Source: Aureimonas sp. AU22 (GTDB taxonomy: Bacteria; Pseudomonadota; Alphaproteobacteria; Rhizobiales; Rhizobiaceae). From it: a stretch of 46,170 nt of DNA. The notes below the pieces were generated by a model, which saw only the letters and a list, made by a program, of their open reading frames with translations, was not told where the DNA came from and searched no databases. Shown here in pieces: positions 1-6,767 of the stretch. The stretch's first letter is position 1. Every line of letters starts with the position of its first letter. Both the position numbers and the translations under genes were made by a program. The DNA is taken from positions 1 through 46,170 of the forward strand of contig NZ_BBWJ01000015.1 in the NCBI RefSeq assembly GCF_001463745.1, written 5' to 3'.

Positions 1-372
1 CGAGCGCTGCGCGATGTCGAGGGCGTTGATGTCGACCAGCGCGCCGACCACGAAGCGGTCCATCTGGTAGTCGTAGCCGATGTGCGCGCCGCCGATGAAG
101 CTCGACTCGAACTCCGACGAGAAGCTGTTGCCGAAGGCGTTGCTGAGGAAGGTCGCGCCGGCGCCGCCGAAGTTCGGGACGATCGACAGGTCGTCGCCGT
201 TGTCCGGGTTGAACGCGCCGCCAGCCTGGACGCCGAGATAGAGACCGGTCCAGTTGGACACCGGTGCCATCACGGCCATCGGCGCCGCAGGCTCTTCGTA
301 CACGACATCGGCCGCAAGAGCCGGCGAGGAAGCGATGGCGGCGGACGCGAGAAGAAGGGCAATGCGCTTCAT
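1..372 (-). CDS. Outer-membrane beta-barrel protein (Omp25/Omp31-like), 5' part only
   Basis: The first 124 codons are in the window; the rest runs off the left edge. The protein begins MKRIALLLASAAIASSPALA, a clear Sec signal peptide with cleavage after ALA, followed by an acidic/proline linker and then NWTGLYLGVQAGGAF. The NWTGxYxG motif right after the signal peptide is the hallmark of the small 8-stranded outer-membrane barrels common in Brucella and rhizobia (Omp25/Omp31, 'porin family protein'). The later 'SFIGGAHIGYDYQMDRFVVG' stretch fits alternating barrel strands. The family has structural roles in the outer membrane and is not a classical trimeric porin. The gene is monocistronic as far as can be seen and diverges from the HAD-UbiA operon. 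The exact paralogue cannot be told from the N-terminus. Confidence 0.88.
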   Translation of the reverse strand, partial: MKRIALLLASAAIASSPALAADVVYEEPAAPMAVMAPVSNWTGLYLGVQAGGAFNPDNGDDLSIVPNFGGAGATFLSNAFGNSFSSEFESSFIGGAHIGYDYQMDRFVVGALVDINALDIAQRS

Positions 373-867
373 GGTTCCGGATCTCCAGCGTGCCGCGGAT
401 CGTCGAAACGATGCGGCCGTCTTTGTGTCGTTGAGAAAGCCGGGGCAATTCCCGCTTCTTGAGAACCAAAGATATTAGCGTGCGATCGACAGCAAGGGCC
501 CGGAGGCGGCCTCTCCGGCGTGTGTTGCCGATGCGTCACGTAGTCTAAGCGGCTGGCAATACGACATACGTGATCTGGAAATCATGCTGCGCAGGGGTTC
601 TACGCGTAGTCGCAGCGGGTCGGCGGCCCGGTATCACCACTCGGTGAACGGATGGTCAAACGGCGCACGGGTACATTTGCGCCACGCCGTTTCGGCCCTC
701 CGACTTACCGCACCGTGAACTCCACCGTTCAAATCATGCACGACACGACATGACTCCCTTAAGCGTGATCGCAGGAATCGAGGCCTGAGCCGCTCGTTTT
801 ACGGTACGGAAACCTGCCGACGAAGATACTTCCCAGCAGCTGACAGAGCCTCGGTAAGGATATCGTC
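373..867. other. 495-bp divergent intergenic region without a gene
   Basis: This lies between the divergent omp gene and the HAD-UbiA operon and should hold both promoters. I see no credible coding frame of its own and no clear sigma-70 box on either strand. It contains an inverted repeat at 658-692 (listed separately). The sequence just before 868 has TAAGGA about 8 bases ahead of the ATG, which supports that start. Confidence 0.6.
658..692. repeat. Inverted repeat / hairpin in the omp-UbiA intergenic region
   Basis: AAACGGCG (658-665) is exactly mirrored by CGCCGTTT (685-692). An alternative inner stem pairs GGCGCA (662-667) with TGCGCC (678-683) around a 10-base loop. There is no T-run, so a simple intrinsic terminator is unlikely. 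It could be an operator or part of a 5' untranslated structure for either divergent gene. Confidence 0.45.
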
Positions 868-2310
868 ATGGATACATACGTCACGCGAACGGGGCGACCT
901 TTGTTCGTCGACCTCGACGGAACGTTGATCCGTGGCGATCTTCTTTGGGAAAGCTTGTTCCACTTCGCTCGCCAGGAGCCCTTGGGCTTCTGGAGACTGT
1001 TCGGCTGGGCCTTTCAGGGAAAGGCCGTGCTGAAGGACGAACTCGCGGCACGCACGACGATCGACGCGGCGACGCTGCCCTACCGGGCGGAGGTCGTCGC
1101 CGCCCTCGAGGCCGAGCGCGAGGCGGGCCGGCCCATCGTGCTCGCGACCGCATCCAACGAACGTCTCGCGCATGCCGTGTCCGACCATCTCGGCCTGTTC
1201 GACGAGGTCATGGCGAGCGATCGCCAAGTGAACCTGTCGGCGGGCGCCAAGCTCGATCGCATCCGAGCCCGATGCGGCAAGGAGGGGTTCGACTACTTCG
1301 GCAACTCGCACGACGACGTCTGCCTGTTCGAGGCGGCCGAAACCGCGACGGTGGTACAGCCCGACCGTTCGGCTCGGCGCTGGCACGGCGGTGCGACGCG
1401 TCCGGCCCGCCTGATCGCCGATCAGGGCTCCGTCCTGCGCGGCATGATCAAGGCGATGCGCCCGCATCAGTGGAGCAAGAACGTCCTCGTATTCGTGCCG
1501 ATGGCGCTGAACCACGAGTTTCTCGACCTCCGGATGATCGTGACGGCGCTGCTCGCCTTCGTGTGCTTCTCGCTCGCGGCGTCCTCGGTCTACATCCTCA
1601 ACGATCTCCTGGACCTCGCGGCCGACCGTCGCCACAAGACCAAGCGCAACCGCCCCTTCGCCAGCGGACTGGTGCCGATCCCCGCGGGGCTTGGACTCGC
1701 GGCGGGTCTGTTCATATCGTCCTTTGCGATCGCCACGCTGCTCCCTTGGGAGTTCATGGGGGCGCTTGCCTTCTACATGGTGGCGACGACGGCCTATTCG
1801 TTCGCCCTGAAACGGATGCTGCTGATCGACGTCCTGACGCTCGCCGGCCTCTACACGACGCGCATCATCGCCGGCGGTCTGGCGATCCAGTCGACGGAAT
1901 CCTTCTGGCTCCTCGCCTTTTCGATCTTCTTCTTCCTGTCGCTCGCCCTCGTGAAGCGCTTCGTCGAGATCATGGATTTCGGCGGTGGGGCGAACCGGTC
2001 GTCCACGGGGCGCGGCTATGTGGACGTCGACCTCGACACGGTGGGGCAGGCGGGCATGGCCTCCGGCTTCGCGTCGGTGATGGTCCTGGCGCTCTACATC
2101 GACAGCGGCGAGGTCCGCGAGCTCTACCAGCATCCCTATCTGCTCTGGCCGCTTTGCCCGCTCGTTCTCTACATCATCGTGCGCATCTGGGTGCTGGCCC
2201 GGCGCGGACACATGAACGAGGACCCGGTGGTCTTCATCATGCACGACTGGCGTTCGCAGATCATGATGGTGCTCGGCGCCTGCATGTTCCTGGTGGCGGC
2301 CTATGTCTGA
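868..2310 (+). CDS. HAD phosphatase-UbiA fusion; decaprenyl-phosphate phosphoribosyltransferase-like
   Basis: 480 aa with two domains. Residues 1-190 are a HAD hydrolase: FVDLDGTL with nucleophile Asp15 and Asp17, and GNSHDD near residue 143. Residues about 195-480 are a UbiA-type prenyltransferase with some eight membrane segments, RPHQWSKN, and the metal/diphosphate motif NDLLDLAADRRHKTKRNRP. The UbiA part resembles the family of mycobacterial Rv3806c and Azorhizobium NoeC, which moves phosphoribose from PRPP to polyprenyl phosphate. The HAD domain is the natural candidate to remove the 5-phosphate, giving polyprenyl-phospho-ribose in one polypeptide at the inner membrane (inference). It overlaps the DprE1-like gene by 8 bases, so the two are translationally coupled and their steps are consecutive. 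The start is set by TAAGGA ahead of the ATG. Less likely is a quinone or heme prenyltransferase role. Confidence 0.85.
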   Translation: MDTYVTRTGRPLFVDLDGTLIRGDLLWESLFHFARQEPLGFWRLFGWAFQGKAVLKDELAARTTIDAATLPYRAEVVAALEAEREAGRPIVLATASNERLAHAVSDHLGLFDEVMASDRQVNLSAGAKLDRIRARCGKEGFDYFGNSHDDVCLFEAAETATVVQPDRSARRWHGGATRPARLIADQGSVLRGMIKAMRPHQWSKNVLVFVPMALNHEFLDLRMIVTALLAFVCFSLAASSVYILNDLLDLAADRRHKTKRNRPFASGLVPIPAGLGLAAGLFISSFAIATLLPWEFMGALAFYMVATTAYSFALKRMLLIDVLTLAGLYTTRIIAGGLAIQSTESFWLLAFSIFFFLSLALVKRFVEIMDFGGGANRSSTGRGYVDVDLDTVGQAGMASGFASVMVLALYIDSGEVRELYQHPYLLWPLCPLVLYIIVRIWVLARRGHMNEDPVVFIMHDWRSQIMMVLGACMFLVAAYV

Positions 2311-3652
2311 GGCCTACGACAACTGGGGGCGCACGCCGCCTCCGCCCGGCGGACGGCGCGCCGTCGATGGCCCGCAGGCGGATGCCTTCCCGACGCTGCG
2401 GACGGCGAACGGTCTTCTTCCACGCGGCAACGGTCGGTCCTACGGCGACACCTGCCTCAATGAAGCGGGCATCCTCGTCGACATGCGCGGGCGCAACCGC
2501 ATCCTCTCGCTCGACCTGCAGGACGGCGTGATCGAAGCGGAAGCCGGCGTTCTGCTGAACGAGATCACCGAGCGCATCGCGCCGCACGGCTGGTTCCTGC
2601 CCGTCACGCCCGGCACGCAGTTCGTGACGCTCGGCGGTGCCGTCGCCAACGACGTTCACGGCAAGAACCATCACCGGCGCGGCACGTTCGGGCGCTGGGT
2701 CGAGAGCTTCACGCTCGTGCGATCCGATCTCGGCGCGTTGACATGCTCGCGCACCGAGAACGCGGATTTCTTTGCCGCCACGATCGGCGGGATGGGGCTC
2801 ACCGGCATCATAACGCGCGTTCGGCTGCGGCTTCTCGAGGTGCCGTCGCTGACCATCCGCGAGACGACGCACCGCCTGTCGTGCCTCGACGACTACTTCG
2901 CCCGCGCGGCCGAGGCCGACGAGGGCCACGAATATGCCGTCGCCTGGATCGATCAGCTGGCGAGAGGGCCGCGCTTCGGGCGTGGGCACCTGATCTGCGG
3001 AGACCATGCCGGCAAGGGTGACCACACGGGACGCACCCGCCGGCCGCTCTTCACGGTGCCCTTCACGCCCCCGGTGAGCCCTTTGCGCGGGTTGGCGCTG
3101 AAGGCTTTCAACGAGGCGAACTTCCGCAAGCTGCGTTCGGAGGAGGCGACGCGCCTCGTGCCCTTCGACGGGTTCTTCTACCCGCTCGATCGGGTCGGCG
3201 CCTGGAACCGGCTCTACGGTCCGCACGGGCTCCAGCAGCACCAGAGCGTCGTGCCCGAACAGATGGGGCGGCAGGCCGTCCGCGCGCTGATGGAGTGCGC
3301 GTCCGCCCACGGCCAGGGCTCGTTCCTGACGGTGCTCAAGCGGTTCGGCGACCTGCCGAGCCCGGGGGTCCTGAGCTTCCCGCGCCGCGGCTACACGCTG
3401 ACGCTGGACTTTCCGAACCGGGGTGCATCGACCCTCGCGCTGATGACCGAGCTCGACCGGATCACAATCGAGGCGGGCGGTGCCGTCAACCCCTACAAGG
3501 ACGCCCGCATGGCGCCGGACGTCTTCGCCGCATCGTTTCCGCGCTGGCGAGCGCTGGAGGCGATGCGCGACCCCGCGATCCGGTCCGACTTCTGGAGCCG
3601 GACAGCCCTCCGCCTCGATGTCGGGGTGCGGCGCTTCGGTGCGGCGGCCTGA
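2303..3652 (+). CDS. FAD-dependent oxidase, DprE1-like (polyprenylphosphoryl-ribose 2'-oxidase)
   Basis: 449 aa. The N-terminal half is a PCMH/VAO-type FAD domain: PRGNGRSYGD near residues 40-50 is the pyrophosphate loop, and TPGTQFVTLGGAVANDVHG followed by KNHHRRG near 105-130 is the flavin-binding stretch typical of DprE1. The C-terminal part carries LKRFG, LDFPNRG and a YKDARM segment like that around the catalytic Lys of DprE1. DprE1 oxidises the 2'-OH of decaprenylphosphoryl-ribose to a keto sugar. The preceding gene would make the substrate, and the 8-base overlap supports this. At the position of M. tuberculosis Cys387 (in NICVDFP) this protein reads TLTLDFP, i.e. Thr. No DprE2-like classical SDR follows; an extended SDR and an aminotransferase do. 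Family assignment is strong; the exact substrate is inferred. Confidence 0.85.
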   Translation: MSEAYDNWGRTPPPPGGRRAVDGPQADAFPTLRTANGLLPRGNGRSYGDTCLNEAGILVDMRGRNRILSLDLQDGVIEAEAGVLLNEITERIAPHGWFLPVTPGTQFVTLGGAVANDVHGKNHHRRGTFGRWVESFTLVRSDLGALTCSRTENADFFAATIGGMGLTGIITRVRLRLLEVPSLTIRETTHRLSCLDDYFARAAEADEGHEYAVAWIDQLARGPRFGRGHLICGDHAGKGDHTGRTRRPLFTVPFTPPVSPLRGLALKAFNEANFRKLRSEEATRLVPFDGFFYPLDRVGAWNRLYGPHGLQQHQSVVPEQMGRQAVRALMECASAHGQGSFLTVLKRFGDLPSPGVLSFPRRGYTLTLDFPNRGASTLALMTELDRITIEAGGAVNPYKDARMAPDVFAASFPRWRALEAMRDPAIRSDFWSRTALRLDVGVRRFGAAA

Positions 3653-3791
3653 GCCGCCGACCGCAAGGATTGATTGACGCTGGCGGGGGAAATCACGGTT
3701 CACAACCGCTCCCGCGTGCCCCGTCTTAACCGCATGACATACCGGTTCCCCAGAGGATCCGGCCCGAGATCCAACAGCCGGGAGGCGAGGC

Positions 3792-4232
3792 GTGAGCCGC
3801 TACATCCCCTTCATTCTCTTCACCGTGTTCACCAACGCGGCCGCCCAGATGATGCTGAAATACGGCATGATGCAGCTCGGCCCCTTAAGTTTTGCAGGCG
3901 TCAACCCGATCCTCAAGATCCTGTCGATCGTCTTCAGCCCGTTCGTCTTCCTCGGGCTCCTGACCTTCGTCATCTCGATGGCCTCGCACCTCTTCGTGCT
4001 GTCGAAGGTCGAGCTGACCTACGCCTATCCGTTCCTCAGCCTCGCCTATGTCGTCGTGGCCTTCGCGGCTTGGTTCCTCTTCGGCGAGGAACTGAACGCC
4101 GCCCGCATCGGCGGCATCGCCCTGATCTGCTTCGGCACGATCCTCATCGCGCGCGGCGGCGGCCAGGTGGCTGACGACGCGCCCCTGCCGGTCGTCGCCC
4201 AGACCCATTCCACCGAAGGAGCCATTCGATGA
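3792..4232 (+). CDS. Small four-helix EamA/SMR-type membrane protein, putative lipid-linked sugar flippase
   Basis: 146 aa, mostly four hydrophobic segments: about 1-20, 45-75, 80-98 and 103-122. It starts MSRYIPFILFTVFTNAAAQMMLKYG; the AAQxxLKYG stretch in helix 1 and the LTYAYPFLSLAYV/GEELNAARIGGIALI pattern are those of the SMR/EamA family, including ArnE/ArnF, which flip undecaprenyl-phosphate-aminoarabinose. The start is GTG behind GGGAGGCGAGGC, and its stop overlaps the next gene's ATG by 4 bases. Among genes that make a polyprenyl-phosphate pentose, flipping that lipid across the inner membrane is the likeliest job (inference). Drug export, as in EmrE, is the main alternative; only one subunit is present, so it would act as a homo-oligomer or have a partner elsewhere. 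A 139-bp gap separates it from the oxidase gene. Confidence 0.75.
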   Translation: MSRYIPFILFTVFTNAAAQMMLKYGMMQLGPLSFAGVNPILKILSIVFSPFVFLGLLTFVISMASHLFVLSKVELTYAYPFLSLAYVVVAFAAWFLFGEELNAARIGGIALICFGTILIARGGGQVADDAPLPVVAQTHSTEGAIR

Positions 4233-5242
4233 AGCACGTGATCTTTGGCGGCGACGGTTTCGTCGGCCGCCATCTCGCCCAGCGTCTCGTCAACGACGGC
4301 GAAGAGGTCGTGGTCGCGGATATCGCCAAGAGCGACCTTCCGCACTATGCCCGCGCGACGCACCTCAATGTCGATGTGACCGATCCGGCCGCCGTGAGCG
4401 CCGTGCCGATCGCGGCCGACGACATGGTCTACAACCTGTCGGCCAAGATGCTCTCGCCGCTGCAGGTGCGCGCCAAGCGCCACGAGTTCTTCTACCCCGT
4501 CAACTACGACGGCACGAAGCACATCATCGAGGCGATGGACCGCGCAGGTGCCGGCCAGCTCGTCCACTTCACCACCGACATGATCTACGGCCACACGGTG
4601 AAGACGCCGATGACCGAGGACCATCCGGTGGCGCCGCTCGGCGAGTACGGGCAGTCGAAGCTCGACACCGAGCACCTCGCGGCCGACTGGCGGGAGCGCG
4701 GGATGCGCATCTCGCTCTTCCGCCCGCGGCTGATCATCGGCCCGGGGCGCCTCGGCATCCTGGAGAAGCTGTTCAAGCTGATCGACGCCAACCTGCCGGT
4801 TCCGATGATCGGCTCGGGGCGGAACCCCTACCAGTTCATCTCGGTCTTCGACTGCGCGGAAGCCGCACGCCTCGCCTGGAAGGCGGGCGTTCCGAACGAG
4901 GCCTACAATCTCGGCTCGCTCAACCCGCCGCCGGTGCGCAAGTTGCTGGGCGACCTCGTGCGCCATGCCGGCTCGCGGTCGATCCTGGTGCCGACGCCGG
5001 GCTTCGCCGTGAAGCGCACGCTCGACTTCCTCGACTGGTTGAACCGGCCGCTGATGGACCCCGAGCAGTATCTCATCGCCGACGAGGAATGCGTGCTCGA
5101 TGTCTCGAAGGGCAGGCGCGACCTCGGCTGGGTGCCGCAGTTCCGCGACGAGGACATGCTGATCGCCGCCTACTCCGAATACCGCGCGAAGAAGGAGGGC
5201 CGTTCGGCTCCCCGCTCCGCTTATCCCCATCCGGCCGAGTGA
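4229..5242 (+). CDS. NAD-dependent epimerase/dehydratase (extended SDR)
   Basis: 337 aa extended short-chain dehydrogenase. MKHVIFGGDGFVGRHLA gives the GxxGxxG dinucleotide loop at residues 7-13. TTDMIYG near 112-118 and the YGQSK active-site motif (Tyr-x-x-x-Lys) near 137-141 complete the catalytic triad. Sugar-nucleotide epimerases, dehydratases and 4-reductases belong to this group. It overlaps the flippase-like gene by 4 bases (ATGA) and is followed after 12 bases by the aminotransferase, so it is part of the same operon. In the operon's logic it could reduce or epimerise the keto sugar made by the DprE1-like oxidase, the step DprE2 performs in mycobacteria, or make a keto or aldehyde substrate for the aminotransferase. 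DprE2 itself is a shorter classical SDR, so this is not an orthologue. Substrate unknown. Confidence 0.82.
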   Translation: MKHVIFGGDGFVGRHLAQRLVNDGEEVVVADIAKSDLPHYARATHLNVDVTDPAAVSAVPIAADDMVYNLSAKMLSPLQVRAKRHEFFYPVNYDGTKHIIEAMDRAGAGQLVHFTTDMIYGHTVKTPMTEDHPVAPLGEYGQSKLDTEHLAADWRERGMRISLFRPRLIIGPGRLGILEKLFKLIDANLPVPMIGSGRNPYQFISVFDCAEAARLAWKAGVPNEAYNLGSLNPPPVRKLLGDLVRHAGSRSILVPTPGFAVKRTLDFLDWLNRPLMDPEQYLIADEECVLDVSKGRRDLGWVPQFRDEDMLIAAYSEYRAKKEGRSAPRSAYPHPAE

Positions 5243-5254
5243 GGACCCTGGATC

Positions 5255-6709
5255 ATGCTTGATCGCCCGACGACCGCCGCTCCTTCGCTCGACGCCGCCC
5301 CGCGCCTCGGGCCGCCGAAGCCCGACATGCTGACGCTCGACCAGGCCAAGGCCATGGACGTCGGCACCATGGCCGACGTGTTCAAGGAGCACATCAACCC
5401 CGGCCAGTTCCACTTCATGAAGCTGCTCGGCTTCCACAAGGTGAAGGTCGAGCGCGCCGAAGGGATGTTCTACATCGACCAGAACGGCCGGAAGATCCTC
5501 GACTTCTTCGGCGGCTTCGGCTCGCTGGCCTTCGGCCACAACCACCCGCGAATTCTCGACGCCCGCAAGACGTTCCAGGACGAGAAGCGACACGAGATCG
5601 CGATCGCCTTCCTGTCGCAGTACGCGGCGGCGCTGGCGAAGAACGTCGCCGCCTGTTCGCCGGGCGATCTCGACATGGTGTTCCTCGGCTCGTCGGGATC
5701 GGAAGCCATGGAAGCCGCCATCAAGGTGGCCGAGCGCGCCTCGGGCCGGAAGAACTGCAAGATCGTCCACGCCGAGAACTCGTTCCACGGCAAGACCAAG
5801 GGCGTCCTCTCGATCACCGACTCGCCGCTCTACAAGGGCGAGTTCAAGCTGGTCGAGAACACCTATCGCGTGCCGTTCGGCGATCTCGCGGCGCTGACCG
5901 CCGTCGTGCGCTCCGATCCGGATGTCGGCGTCGTGGTGCTGGAGACGGTGCAGGGCGGCGGCGGCATCGTCGAGGCCACCACCGAATACTGGCAGGGCGT
6001 GCGCGCGCTGTGCGACCAGCACAAGGTGATCTGGGTCGCCGACGAGGTGCAGTGCGGCTATGGCCGAACCGGGCGGTTCTACGCCTTCGAGCACCACGGC
6101 GTGGTGCCCGACGTCACCGCACTCGCCAAGAGCTTCGGCGGCGGCAAGGCGGCGATGGCCGCGATGATCGCGCGTCGCGACGTCTACATGAAGGCCTACG
6201 GCACGCCGAAGACCGCGATGATCCACGCCCATGCCACGTTCGGCGGCATCGGCGAGGGCTGCGCGACCTCGATCGAGGCGCTGAACACGCTCTACGACGA
6301 AGATCTGATCGGCAATGCCGAGGTGGTCGGCGCCTACCTCAAGGAACGCCTGCAGGCGATCGCGCAGAAGTACCCGTCGATCATCAAGGAGGTGCGGGGC
6401 AGGGGCCTGATGGTCGGCCTCGAGTTCCACGACTTCTCGAAGACGCTGCCCTTCGCGCTTCGGCCGATGGTGGCCCTCCTCGACGACAAGCTGAAGGGCT
6501 CGCTGTCGGGCTTCATCGGCGCGCTGCTCCTGAAGGACTACGACTGCCTCGTCGCCTTCACCGAGTACAACCGCAACGTCATCCGCCTGGAGCCGCCGCT
6601 CATCTGCTCCCACGAGAACGTCGACCAGTTCTGCGACGCGCTCGACGAGCTTCTCGGGCGCGGCATCGTGTCGATCGTCAAGGATTTCGTGAAAACGCAG
6701 ATGGGCTGA
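5255..6709 (+). CDS. Class III PLP aminotransferase
   Basis: 484 aa, the usual length for fold-type I class III aminotransferases. GSSGSEAMEAA (about 146-156) binds the PLP phosphate, VADEVQCGYGRTG (about 262-274) contains the Asp that pairs with the pyridine nitrogen, and ALAKSFGGG places the Schiff-base Lys near residue 292. Closest families are ornithine/acetylornithine/GABA-type enzymes and the hopanoid aminotransferase HpnO. It is the last gene of the operon and is followed by a strong hairpin terminator. The neighbours suggest that it aminates a carbonyl in a sugar or lipid precursor, possibly a lipid-linked keto sugar, but sugar aminotransferases usually belong to the DegT/ArnB class, so this is uncertain. 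HpnO-like action on ribosylhopane is a real alternative, as it too handles a ribose-bearing lipid. Confidence 0.85.
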   Translation: MLDRPTTAAPSLDAAPRLGPPKPDMLTLDQAKAMDVGTMADVFKEHINPGQFHFMKLLGFHKVKVERAEGMFYIDQNGRKILDFFGGFGSLAFGHNHPRILDARKTFQDEKRHEIAIAFLSQYAAALAKNVAACSPGDLDMVFLGSSGSEAMEAAIKVAERASGRKNCKIVHAENSFHGKTKGVLSITDSPLYKGEFKLVENTYRVPFGDLAALTAVVRSDPDVGVVVLETVQGGGGIVEATTEYWQGVRALCDQHKVIWVADEVQCGYGRTGRFYAFEHHGVVPDVTALAKSFGGGKAAMAAMIARRDVYMKAYGTPKTAMIHAHATFGGIGEGCATSIEALNTLYDEDLIGNAEVVGAYLKERLQAIAQKYPSIIKEVRGRGLMVGLEFHDFSKTLPFALRPMVALLDDKLKGSLSGFIGALLLKDYDCLVAFTEYNRNVIRLEPPLICSHENVDQFCDALDELLGRGIVSIVKDFVKTQMG

Positions 6710-6732
6710 GCCGAGCGCTCCGCCGAACGAAG

Positions 6733-6762
6733 GAAGGGCCGGGTCCTGCGATCCGGCCCTTC
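6733..6762. terminator. Bidirectional intrinsic terminator between convergent genes
   Basis: A perfect 10-bp stem GAAGGGCCGG (6733-6742) / CCGGCCCTTC (6753-6762) extends inward by three further pairs (one G-T) to leave the loop CTGC. It is followed by GCGTTTC on the plus strand. It sits exactly between the end of the aminotransferase gene and the end of the minus-strand membrane protein, so it can serve both. Confidence 0.85.
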
Positions 6763-6767
6763 GCGTT

